Positions 1 through 9,100 of a DNA stretch of 64,000 nt are shown piece by piece. The notes beneath the pieces are model-generated. The model was given only the letters and a program-made list of their open reading frames with translations. It ran no database searches and was not told where the DNA came from. Numbering within the stretch: position 1 is the first letter of the stretch; the number at the start of each line of letters is the position of its first letter. The translations under genes and the position numbers were made by a program. The stretch comes from CALRGE01 sp964360635 (GTDB taxonomy: Bacteria > Patescibacteriota > Gracilibacteria > UBA1369 > 2-02-FULL-48-14): assembly GCA_964360635.1 (NCBI GenBank), contig CAYHXO010000004.1:28306-92305 (forward strand), in the 5' to 3' direction.

Positions 1-1
1 T

Positions 2-244
2 TTCCAAATAGTCTCAGTATCTCCAAAAGGGCAAATTACAATACCTGTATCAGAACGGGCAAATTGTAAATCTAAAAAATACGGACTAAAAGTAATAGGT
101 GGAACAATAATTTTGCGGCCGATAGAAATTAAATTTGCAGATGATGACTTGAAAGATTTTGCTAAATTAGCAGAAAAAAGCTTCTCATTTTGGGACAATG
201 AAGATGATGATATTTACGAGGAATTTTACAAGAAACAGAAATGA
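2..244 (+). CDS. AbrB/SpoVT-type antitoxin, 5' end cut by window edge
   Basis: The open frame runs from the window edge to a TGA at 242-244 that overlaps the next gene's ATG (ATGA). It translates to a swapped-hairpin AbrB/MazE motif (VSVSPKGQITIPVSERANC) followed by an acidic tail ending DDDIYEEFYKKQK. In this family the N-terminal beta-hairpin domain binds the promoter DNA and the acidic tail neutralises the toxin. The 4-bp overlap with a MazF-like gene supports antitoxin function. The true start lies outside the window. Confidence 0.82.
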   Translation, partial: FQIVSVSPKGQITIPVSERANCKSKKYGLKVIGGTIILRPIEIKFADDDLKDFAKLAEKSFSFWDNEDDDIYEEFYKKQK

Positions 245-567
245 AAATATCAAAGGGCGATATTATTTTAGTGTCATTCCCTTACACAAATTTACACAGG
301 TCAAAGCTAAGACCTGCTCTAGTTATTTCAACAAAAGTAGATAACGGAGAAGATGTAATTATTTGTGGAATAACAAGTAAGAAACATGGTTCTCAAGAAA
401 TTGTACTCGAAGAAAAAGATTTCACCGAAGGCACTTTACCAATAAAATCTTATATTCGATTCGCAAAAATTGTGACTATAGAAAAATCAATCATCAAACA
501 AAACGTGGGTAAGCTTAACAAGAAAAAAATCGCCGAAATAATTTCAAAGCTAAAGGATCTGCTCTAA
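241..567 (+). CDS. MazF/PemK-family toxin (mRNA endoribonuclease)
   Basis: 108 aa. The N-terminus, KGDIILVSFPYTNLHRSKLRPALVIS when read in pieces, has the family hallmarks: a GDI(I/V)LV strand, a loop, then (K/R)xRPALVIS. MazF toxins are cytosolic ribonucleases that cut mRNA at short sequence motifs and are held inactive by the partner antitoxin. The ATG overlaps the stop of the AbrB-like antitoxin, so the two are translationally coupled. The TAA shares the bases CTAA with the stop of the convergent M16 peptidase. Confidence 0.88.
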   Translation: MKISKGDIILVSFPYTNLHRSKLRPALVISTKVDNGEDVIICGITSKKHGSQEIVLEEKDFTEGTLPIKSYIRFAKIVTIEKSIIKQNVGKLNKKKIAEIISKLKDLL

Positions 568-1832
568 AACTGAAGGCACCCATCAAACATAGCCTTGTCT
601 TCGTAAGGTCCGATGACAGACAAATATAGTGAATCGTCTTTTAGCAGAGCAGCAGCCACCCTCTTGATATCGCTAACTTTCACCGCATCAATTTCTTTGG
701 CGATGTCATTGTATGTGCGAAGTTTGCCGTATAAAAGTTCGTGTCGGGCGCCCATTTGAGCAACTTCTTCAGAATCTTCAAGGCTCAAAATCAATTTGCC
801 CTTCAAGAATTCTTTGCCCTTTTTAAGTTCTGCTTCGCTGATTTCAACATGACGGATTTTGTCATATTCCATAACAATCGCCTTCACCGCATCTGTAATT
901 CGGTTCACATCAACACCTGCTCGAGTGAACATAATGCCAGTGTCCATATAGTCTTCTGTTCCAGTTGAAATATAATAAGCCAAACCTTTTTCTTCACGCA
1001 CAGCACTGAACATTCTTGAGCTCATATTACCTCCCAAAACGCTTGCGAGAACTTTCAAAACATAGTGATCAGGATGCTCAGCTGGTAGACCCAAAACTCC
1101 ACAAACCAAATGCGCCTGTTCTGTCTTTTTGCTCTGTAAAGTTATCTTATCAGCACCCATCACAGAAGGATCGAATGCCGAAAATGAAACGCCTTTTTTG
1201 ATTTTTTCGAGTGGGAAATATTTCTCAACTAATTTCACCGCTTCATCGTGCTCAATATCGCCGGCAATGCAAACAAGCATATTTTCAGGCATGTAAAGCA
1301 TCTCTTTATATTTCACAAAGTCCTCACGCGACAGTGCTCGAATTACATCTTTTGTACCAACTTCATCCCAACCAATTGGCTGATCACCAAAAATTGCACG
1401 CTCAAAATTCCAAGCAACTTGATACATTGGTGTGTCCTGATACATATTGAATTCTTCCATAATAACTCCCCTTTCCTTCTCAATTTCTACCTGATCAAAA
1501 CGCGCATTCAACATCATGTCTGAAAGCACATCAAGAGCCATCAACTTTTGTTCTGAAGCAACTTTCACATAGTAACCGGCATATTCTTTACCTGTAAAAG
1601 CATTAAAATCTCCACCAACTCCATCGATTGCCTCTGAAACCGCCTTCGCAGTCTTAAACTTTTCAGCTCCCTTAAAGAACATGTGTTCCAAAAAGTGCGA
1701 AATTCCATTGATGTCTTTAGTCTCATATCTAGAGCCGGCCTTCACTAAAACCAAGCAAGTTACAGCCTTTGTTCCCTCAAGTGAACCTGTTATTACACGT
1801 AAACCGTTAGCTAAAATCGTTTTTCTATACAT
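564..1832 (-). CDS. M16 family zinc peptidase (processing-protease-like)
   Basis: 422 aa, a normal length for a single-chain M16B subunit. The inverted zinc motif HFLEH lies at about residues 46-50, and the third zinc ligand is expected in the EKERGVIMEE segment about 75 residues later. Family members cut peptides or presequences inside a closing chamber. No signal peptide is visible, so a cytosolic or cytosol-facing role is likely. Upstream, a TTAACT box sits eight bases before the ATG, so the mRNA may be leaderless. The active-site residues look intact. The substrate cannot be told from the sequence. Confidence 0.9.
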   Translation of the reverse strand: MYRKTILANGLRVITGSLEGTKAVTCLVLVKAGSRYETKDINGISHFLEHMFFKGAEKFKTAKAVSEAIDGVGGDFNAFTGKEYAGYYVKVASEQKLMALDVLSDMMLNARFDQVEIEKERGVIMEEFNMYQDTPMYQVAWNFERAIFGDQPIGWDEVGTKDVIRALSREDFVKYKEMLYMPENMLVCIAGDIEHDEAVKLVEKYFPLEKIKKGVSFSAFDPSVMGADKITLQSKKTEQAHLVCGVLGLPAEHPDHYVLKVLASVLGGNMSSRMFSAVREEKGLAYYISTGTEDYMDTGIMFTRAGVDVNRITDAVKAIVMEYDKIRHVEISEAELKKGKEFLKGKLILSLEDSEEVAQMGARHELLYGKLRTYNDIAKEIDAVKVSDIKRVAAALLKDDSLYLSVIGPYEDKAMFDGCLQF

Positions 1833-1925
1833 ATTTTTTTAGTTAATGCCGCCTTTGGCGCTGTTAGCCCGAGAAGCCTATCAAACACTTGCCGACAATG
1901 AAAGCTAAAGATAGAATTTGAGTCC

Positions 1926-4208
1926 ATGGCAACAAGACAAGAATTTACCAGAATCCACTATCTTATACTGATGGTCGTTATAATAACGACTGCCATTATT
2001 TTGAAACTTTTTTACCTGCAAATCATCAAGCACAGCTACTATATGGAGATAGTCCAGACTGAACAACAGGGCTTTACGCTTCTTCCATCTCGTCGCGGTG
2101 AAATCTTGATTGAGGATTATCACTCAAATGAAAGTTACAAACTGGCAACAAATACAACTCTGAACATGATTTTTGCGGATCCGACTTTGATTGATGATCC
2201 AACAACAGTCGGTAGCACTCTTGCACCTCTACTTTTCGATCTTGATATTGAAAAAGACCTCGATTTGAAACGGATTGAAGATGAAACAAAAGCCTTAGAA
2301 GAAATTATCGATCCACTTTTGAAACAAGAAGCGGCATCAAAAATAAAAGAGCGAACTGATGATGAACTCAAACTAGCTTTTCAAGAAAATCTAATCTCTA
2401 CACTTTCCGCAAAAACTCGTGACGTGATTCTAATAACAGAGGGTCTTGATGCCCAAACATCAGATGAAATTAAGGCACTTGGATTAGCCGGAGTTGAAGT
2501 CTCTGAAAGCGGTAATCTCTTTGCATATCCGGCAAAAATTACTGACAATGCTGGAACCGCAGAAGCCCTCGCAGCCGTGTTCAATACAGATGAAAAAGTA
2601 ATGAAAAGCACGCTCTTAGGTAAAAATCGTTACGTAATTTTGAAGCGAAAACTTGAGCCTGATATTTCCAAACAAATCGAGGCAATTCTTGAAAAAGATC
2701 GTGAAGATTATCTTGATGAAACCGGGAAAAAAATCGAGTCTCCTTTGAAATTTCTTGGCATCAGAATGAAGGAGGAATATTTCAGATTTTACCCTGAAGG
2801 AAGTCTGGGCGCTCAAGTGTTAGGTTACGTGAATTCAGCAGGTGACGGTCAATACGGAATGGAAGGAACTTTCAACGATATTTTAAAGGGCCAAGACGGA
2901 ATTTTCACCTCACAAATTGATGCAAACGGAAACCAAATTACAGTTGGCGATTCAGTTATTGAAGGCGCGATAGATGGCGCAAACATAACTCTAACAATAG
3001 ATAGAGCAGTGCAATTGGAAGTGGAAAAATTACTCGCGGAAGGAGTAAAAAATTATCAAGCAGACAGTGGACAAGCAATCGTGATGGACCCAAAAACCGG
3101 TGAAATTATTGCAATGGCACAAGCTCCAACTTTCGACCCAAATGTATATGGTGAAGTTTTTGAAAAATATGTAATTAGTCTTTCGGAAGATCAAAAAAAT
3201 AATCTATACACTGTTGGCGAAGGTGATGAAACAAAATATTGGCTATACATTCAAAAAGATCCACAAGTACGAATCGAACTTTTCCGTGATAAAGATGTCC
3301 CTGATGTATATTACGCTTACAAAAATATCTACGGACCGGAAGTTTATAAAAATAAAATGGTGAACGAAGTTTTTGAACCGGGTTCAATTTTCAAACCACT
3401 CGCAATGGCAGCCGCAGTTGATGCAGGTGAAGTAGAACCAAACACAACTTTCAATGAAAGCGGCCCTGTACAAGTCGACGAATTTGAAATACACACTTAT
3501 AACGACGAATATCACGGCATTCAAACAATGACTCAAGTGCTCGAACGCTCCTCGAACGTTGGAATGGTTTTCATTGCCCAAAAACTTGGCCGAACTCTTC
3601 TTTATAACTATTTAAAAGCATTCGGTTTCACTGAACGCACAGAGGTTGGAATTCAAGATGAAGTTCTCGGTACTCTCGCACCACCGGATACCTGGGCAGA
3701 TTCAGAACTTGTCACAAAAGCATTCGGGCAAGGTATTACTGTAACTCCGATTCAAATGGTTCAGGCATTTACATCTATTTCAAATAACGGCGTTATGATG
3801 CAGCCAATGATTGTGAAAAAAATCGAATATGCTAACGGAAAAACAGAAGATTTTGAACCACGTATTGTCCGACAGGTTTTAACTTCAGAATCAGCTCAAA
3901 AACTTGTCGCAATGATGACGGCAACCGCTGTGAACGGTTATACTTTTTTAACAATTCCGGGACATTATTACGCAGGTAAATCCGGAACAGCTCAAACTTA
4001 CAAATTTGGTAAAGCTCTCAAAGGCCGAGGAACAACAATCGCTTCTTACGTCGGCTTTGGGCCAATCGACGAACCAAAATTCTTGATTCTAATTAAACTC
4101 GACCACCCACGCGCCAATGAATTCGGAGCCAATACTTCCGGTTACATTTTCCGCGACATTGCAGCTTATCTTTACGATTATTACAATATTCCCCCCGATA
4201 AGGATTGA
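1926..4208 (+). CDS. Class B penicillin-binding protein (FtsI/PBP2-like transpeptidase)
   Basis: 760 aa. One N-terminal membrane helix (about residues 10-30) is followed by the class B dimerisation region (SRRGEILIED) and a C-terminal transpeptidase. The catalytic triad motifs are all present: SIFK at 487-490, SSN at 542-544 and KSGT at 685-688. The enzyme cross-links peptidoglycan outside the membrane, in septation or elongation. It is longer than typical FtsI, with extra sequence both in the dimerisation region and between the nucleophile domain segments. No division cluster surrounds it, so FtsI versus PBP2 is unresolved. A TAGAAT box eight bases before the ATG fits a nearly leaderless start. 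Confidence 0.92.
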   Translation: MATRQEFTRIHYLILMVVIITTAIILKLFYLQIIKHSYYMEIVQTEQQGFTLLPSRRGEILIEDYHSNESYKLATNTTLNMIFADPTLIDDPTTVGSTLAPLLFDLDIEKDLDLKRIEDETKALEEIIDPLLKQEAASKIKERTDDELKLAFQENLISTLSAKTRDVILITEGLDAQTSDEIKALGLAGVEVSESGNLFAYPAKITDNAGTAEALAAVFNTDEKVMKSTLLGKNRYVILKRKLEPDISKQIEAILEKDREDYLDETGKKIESPLKFLGIRMKEEYFRFYPEGSLGAQVLGYVNSAGDGQYGMEGTFNDILKGQDGIFTSQIDANGNQITVGDSVIEGAIDGANITLTIDRAVQLEVEKLLAEGVKNYQADSGQAIVMDPKTGEIIAMAQAPTFDPNVYGEVFEKYVISLSEDQKNNLYTVGEGDETKYWLYIQKDPQVRIELFRDKDVPDVYYAYKNIYGPEVYKNKMVNEVFEPGSIFKPLAMAAAVDAGEVEPNTTFNESGPVQVDEFEIHTYNDEYHGIQTMTQVLERSSNVGMVFIAQKLGRTLLYNYLKAFGFTERTEVGIQDEVLGTLAPPDTWADSELVTKAFGQGITVTPIQMVQAFTSISNNGVMMQPMIVKKIEYANGKTEDFEPRIVRQVLTSESAQKLVAMMTATAVNGYTFLTIPGHYYAGKSGTAQTYKFGKALKGRGTTIASYVGFGPIDEPKFLILIKLDHPRANEFGANTSGYIFRDIAAYLYDYYNIPPDKD

Positions 4209-4212
4209 AATA

Positions 4213-4932
4213 TTATTTTGTAGTCTTCAAGCCCTCTCCTTTTTGCTTCATTTCATCCCAGAAATGTTCTTTATATTCTTTCCAAAAAATAGCGGTGCCT
4301 TCATCTTTCGTGACTTTTAAATCTTCACCCAGAGCAGCAAAATTATCTTTGGCAACAAGTACCTTCGAATAAGCAGATTCAACTTCCGTCCAAGACGCCA
4401 AAAGTATCGGATCATTTTTTACAAGTTCTAAAATTTGCGTTAAACTTTTATCAGGTGAAGTATCGCCATTTGCCAAGTAATCAGCACCATCAGCCCAAAG
4501 GCCATCCCAAACATGGCCAGCAAAATTTGCAAGTCCCTCAATACTCGAGGCTGTATTTTTAATTGCGATCATAAAAGCCATAAGCTTCAGCAATAAATCT
4601 CCAGACGCCTGCTCAAGTACCGCAAACCGTGACTTAAGCATTTCCATCCTTCCGTGAATAATTTCATCTGCAGAAGATGCTGCAGCACCAGGGACTGCAT
4701 CGCTCGCCTGCTTTATGGTATAAACCGCCGCTGCAGAACCAACTGCAACAGATCCAGCAAGAAAGAGATAACCCATACAACCCTTAACTCTATCTAAAGT
4801 AGATTTCCTTTGAATTTCCACACCCTTCATCTCAAGCAAAAGAGCCGCCTTAACAGATTCAGAAACGCCATTTTCCGTCGCCCATTTATCGACAATTGTA
4901 TCTATATCCGATTTTTTTTGATTATCAGCCAT
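4213..4932 (-). CDS. Conserved-hypothetical membrane-anchored protein
   Basis: 239 aa, family not recognised. A polar N-terminal 45 residues (rich in D, E and K) precedes one probable membrane helix, about residues 51-72 (GYLFLAGSVAVGSAAAVYTI). A helical, Ala/Leu-rich C-terminal half follows. The gene converges on the penicillin-binding protein gene with a 4-bp gap. The start is supported by a perfect TATAAT exactly six bases before the ATG, which also predicts a leaderless mRNA. Confidence 0.72.
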   Translation of the reverse strand: MADNQKKSDIDTIVDKWATENGVSESVKAALLLEMKGVEIQRKSTLDRVKGCMGYLFLAGSVAVGSAAAVYTIKQASDAVPGAAASSADEIIHGRMEMLKSRFAVLEQASGDLLLKLMAFMIAIKNTASSIEGLANFAGHVWDGLWADGADYLANGDTSPDKSLTQILELVKNDPILLASWTEVESAYSKVLVAKDNFAALGEDLKVTKDEGTAIFWKEYKEHFWDEMKQKGEGLKTTK

Positions 4933-4938
4933 CTGTTA

Positions 4939-4944
4939 ATTATA
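4939..4944 (-). promoter_or_regulatory. -10 box of a leaderless promoter (TATAAT-N6-ATG)
   Basis: On the minus strand TATAAT is followed by TAACAG and then the ATG at 4932. With the usual distance from -10 to +1, transcription would begin at the A of the start codon. No good -35 is seen. Confidence 0.6.
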
Positions 4945-4993
4945 GCTGATTCTTCGAAAAAAGACCAGATCTTAGCTTTGAGGCACAGAACTC

Positions 4994-5025
4994 TTGATTG
5001 CATTTTCAATTTAAGTTAAACTTAA
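4994..5025 (+). promoter_or_regulatory. Promoter and overlapping operator of the Phd-MazF module
   Basis: A -35 TTGATT (4994-4999) and -10 TAAACT (5017-5022) are 17 bases apart. A perfect palindrome TTAAGTT-A-AACTTAA (5011-5025) covers the -10 box, 20 bases before the antitoxin ATG. Phd-family antitoxins repress their own promoter by binding such palindromes; that it does so here is an inference. Confidence 0.65.
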
Positions 5026-5045
5026 GATGATCCTAATTTCAAAAT

Positions 5046-5294
5046 ATGGTTTCAATATCAGTTAAAGAATTACGCGAAAATTTACCCTTTGTTAGAAGAC
5101 AACTTATAAAGGGGAATACTTTTCTTATAATTTATAAGAGTAAACCTATCGCAAAACTCACTCCAATTTCTGATATTCCTGATTTCAAAGAGGCAACAGA
5201 TGAAGAAATCGAAAAAGCCGCGATGGAAGATTGGGGAGATGAATTTTTATCTGAAGAGGACCTAAAATATTACATGTCTTTAAAAGTAAAATGA
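5046..5294 (+). CDS. Phd/YefM-type antitoxin
   Basis: 82 aa. The N-terminus (VSISVKELRENLPFVRRQL) is the Phd/YefM DNA-binding fold, with the typical '(V)K(E/D)LRxNL' signature and a following strand 'KPIAKLTPI'. The acidic C-terminal half (EIEKAAMEDW...) should wrap around the toxin. The stop overlaps the next ATG as ATGA. Phd-type antitoxins more often pair with Doc or RelE-like toxins, so its MazF-like partner makes this a hybrid module. The promoter and operator lie directly upstream. Confidence 0.8.
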   Translation: MVSISVKELRENLPFVRRQLIKGNTFLIIYKSKPIAKLTPISDIPDFKEATDEEIEKAAMEDWGDEFLSEEDLKYYMSLKVK

Positions 5295-5629
5295 TTAAAT
5301 TTGGCGAAATATATTTGGTAAAATTTTATCCAAGTACGGGCAAAGAATTTAGCAAAATTCGTCCGGCATTAGTTATACAAATGGAAGAAGTTTCAAAAAA
5401 ATCCCCCTATGTTTCAGTTTTGCCAATAAGTTCACAAACAGAAACTCTCGGACCAGATGATGTATATCTACCAAAAGATGAAAAAAATAATCTAACTAAA
5501 GATTCCGTGATAAAAGTACATCAAATTTCTTCATTCGATGTAAAAAGAGTAGTTAAAAAGATCGGTGAAACAAATAGCCCTATTAATAGAAAAATCCGCG
5601 GCTATTTGAGAAAACATTTCGGTTTCTAA
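5291..5629 (+). CDS. MazF/PemK-family toxin, second copy
   Basis: 112 aa. It has the family start KFGEIYLVKFYPSTGKEFSKIRPALVIQ (shown in outline: GEIYLVKF, then KIRPALVIQ) and a later VLPISS strand, both typical of PemK/MazF ribonucleases. It is clearly diverged from the copy at 241-567. It is translationally coupled to the Phd-like antitoxin. Its TAA shares CTAA with the stop of the convergent gene, the same arrangement as at 564-567. Confidence 0.86.
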   Translation: MIKFGEIYLVKFYPSTGKEFSKIRPALVIQMEEVSKKSPYVSVLPISSQTETLGPDDVYLPKDEKNNLTKDSVIKVHQISSFDVKRVVKKIGETNSPINRKIRGYLRKHFGF

Positions 5630-6129
5630 ACCGTCTCCTTTCTCAAAAACTTAGGCATCAATTTCTCAACTTCTTGAGTATCAAAAGTCTCCATAAGTTT
5701 AGCTCTCAAAATTTTAGCGGCTTCTGAAAATTGTTCTTGACCACTTGGTAGTTCAATTCCCAAACCTTTTGCATATCTTTTCAAAGCTTCCTCTCTAAAT
5801 TTTACTCTTTCGAATTTTGCCGCTCTACCAGTTGGGAGTCGTGCCTCATCAGCAAGAACAGCCCGTGCTCCAACTCTAATTCGATCTCTAAGAGTCTGAA
5901 CATCAGCAGAAACTTCAGGGGCTCTTTCAACTCTTGGCTCAATGGCAGGCATTTTTACAGATTCAGGTCTCATTTCCACTGCCTTTGGTTTCGCAGCAAG
6001 ACTTGCAAGAGCAGGCCAAACATCTTCAGGCCTAGGAGCTGGCATTCTCACTGGTCTGTCCATTCTTCTCGCCTCAGCTGGCAATTCTCTTACCTCAGAA
6101 GCTTCTAAGTCTGTATGATTTTTACACAT
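5626..6129 (-). CDS. Hypothetical protein, Pro/Arg-rich N-terminal half
   Basis: 167 aa, not recognised. The first ~75 residues are rich in proline, arginine, alanine and glutamate and look disordered. Residues ~76-160 look helical and basic, ending KLMPKFLRKETV. No signal peptide or membrane segment is seen. It follows the 1,152-aa gene on the same strand with about 30 bases between them, so the two may be co-transcribed. Confidence 0.6.
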   Translation of the reverse strand: MCKNHTDLEASEVRELPAEARRMDRPVRMPAPRPEDVWPALASLAAKPKAVEMRPESVKMPAIEPRVERAPEVSADVQTLRDRIRVGARAVLADEARLPTGRAAKFERVKFREEALKRYAKGLGIELPSGQEQFSEAAKILRAKLMETFDTQEVEKLMPKFLRKETV

Positions 6130-6158
6130 GTAATTTTTTGTTAATTGGCTCGATTGTA

Positions 6159-9100
6159 TTAATATTTTAGAAGTCTGTCAAATTCCTCACGATTGTGAGC
6201 AATTAGCGCAGGCGCTGCCTCCTCAATTTTACCCTTCGCAATTCCAATCAAAGTTTTTACATCACGAATCACGCCAAAATCAGGTCTACCGGAAGCGTAC
6301 ATCCATTTATCAGTAAACCTTCTAACCATTCCTTCGTGATTTCTCAAATCGTCGTCTCCCTTCGCATTATCAAAAACCCAAGCCGACTGCCTCAAAACAC
6401 GATGCAAACCTGCTCTCTCCAAAACCTTCAAATAATCTTTGCTAAAAGTTCTCATCAATGGAGTGAAAATCTCCCCCGTTTCTTGATGTGCTGCAAGCGA
6501 ACTCAAAACTTGATACCTTCCAAAATCACCCACATCTTGCGTTCCCAAAATATCCGTTCTGCCATGTAAAATATGCGAGTCAAAAGGCATCCCATTCAAT
6601 TTTACTCCAGCATCATAAGCCATAATTCTCGCGCCTGTTTCTCGATGACTTGTTTGAAAAGCACCATCGGCATAAGTTCTACCGATATTTCTCGAAAGCA
6701 AAGTGGCAGAACCCACAATCGCCGCATTTTCTTCAGGTCGTCTACCTGCAGCACAAATTTGCAAATCATCAATTGCCAAATCAATAACACCAAAAGATTC
6801 CAAAACTTTCACCAACATTTGCATCTCAAGTGCAGATGGAAGCGGCGGCAAAAGCAATGTTTTATTCGCGTGAATCAACTTAAATGAAGTTCCCGCCGGA
6901 AGACCAAAAATCTTTTCAACAGCAGCCAAGCCCTCTTCATTCACAGGTTTTTTTTTATGAATTTTCCCACCCACAGGCAAAAGGCCAGGCATTCTTGCAC
7001 GCTCTGAAAGAATCGCCTGTTCCAAACGAGGCAAAACCATCGCAATATTTCCGCGCAAAATCTTCTCGTAACGACCATCCATTAAAAGACCGCTCAGTTC
7101 TTCAAAACTAGTATTTGAATCTACCGGAAGTCTAGCAATTCCATCTTCCATATTTTCAAATTCCATTGCTCCAGCACCAAGCAAAATCGACATTCCCGCA
7201 ATCGCCATTTGAGTACTTTTATTTGTAGTCCTCATTAAATCTCCACTCCTTTCCAAATCTTCACTACCCCCAATTCCAATTCTGCACGCCTCCTTGAAAA
7301 AGTTAATTCTGGCCACTCTGTCTAACTCGCTCAGATACGCATTCTTCACTAAGTATTGCTGAAGCTCCGGATTTATCATAATTTCCTCAATTCTCCTCCT
7401 CGCCGCCACAATTTCCGCATGATTAACATCGCCATCCCCGTTATCAACTTTTTTAATGATTGCCCTGGCTTCATAAATTACGCGGAAAAGCTCTTTTGTT
7501 TCTTCTTCGGGAATTTTATATTTTTTAAATAGAGCATTTAATTTGCCTTTTGAAGTACCATCTTCTGCAATAACTGTAAGTGCAGCAATATGTGGACTAA
7601 CACCTTCTCTAACCATTCGAGTATATGCATTAAATCTTTGCGAAAATTTACGAGAAGAGCTCTGAGTTCCAATTAAATCTGAAATCATCTTTGCATGTGC
7701 CTCATAATCAATTCCTTCTTCTGATCCAGGCTCTCCCTTATCTTCTTTCAAGTAATAATGAAGTAAAGCATAACTATCAACTACCTCATTAAAAACATTA
7801 TAATTCTCTTTTTTCGACTTTAAGAAACGTTTCAAATCAGCAATGATTATTTTGAATCCATTCGCCAAAGCTTGATAATTTGACCCGCAATAATTTGCAC
7901 AAAGTTTTTCAAGAATACCATCACGTGGATCTTGTCCCTCAAAACTATCACCACATTGTGAAACAATATCTATAATCTCTTTAATAGCCTCTTTAAATTT
8001 TTCGGGTTGGTCTAATAGTTGAGAAATTCCTTCTTTATATTGTCGGCCGATTCCAGTTCCAAACATCTTAAAATAATCCGTAGAGTTATCTCCTAAAAGC
8101 TTAAGAAGCTTAGTTCCTTCACCACAAATAAGATCTAACTGCTCAGTTGAATATATTCCTTCGGTCACAATCTCCACGAGTACTCCAAGAACCCTTCCTT
8201 TCACTTTATTATCCTCAATATATTTTATAAAATCTTCAAATCCCCCAGTAAAATTACACTCAATATGGCCATAATCCCACATAACTTTAAAGGCTTCACC
8301 CTGAAGAATTGGATGTCTTTTTGGGATCGTCAGAATATTTTTAATATATTCCTCATCGCAGAAATTTTCCTCATGTAGCCTAATCAAACCTGGAAAATTT
8401 AATTCTGAATAACCATAATGTGCAGGCCGCAAATCATAAGTTTCCTCATTGCTGGCAATAAAAGTAGGAACAGGACTTGAACTGTAACTTTTGCCTATCC
8501 TAACAATTTCTTTAGCCGCCTCAAAAATTTCATCTTTATATTTTGTAATTTTTGACAGTGCATCCATTTCTTCAATCACGGTTTGGGCGTGAAAAATTGG
8601 GAAAGAGTGAAGATTAGTTTCTATAGCCGAATGTGCAACTTCTAAAAACTCAAAATACAGTGGCAATAAATCTTCCCTTCCCGCCTCTTTAATTTCTTTT
8701 ATAACATCCGGCAACTGATACATGAACATTTCCGAATGCCTGTGCCCGCCATAATTCACCGCGCCTTTAAAAACAAACTCTCTATATTTTTGAGGAACCA
8801 ATTCCGCCACAGTCCCAAAAATATCCTCGAGTTTATAAGTTCCGCGTGAATAATCACCCCCATGATAGTGCTCATCACTCACATCTGCTTGAAAAACAGT
8901 CGCCGCATAAGCCACCCATTTTCCATACTTCTCATACATATGTCTATATTGACCGGCATTATCACCATGACTATGCCCCACATGTTTAATCGCAAAAATA
9001 TTTTGAATTACGCCAGGTCGCACCTTACAAGTAGTACCCCAAGAGGTACTCAACCTCATCATTTTCTTAAAAGTTAAAAGCGCATGCGATGCAACTTCTT

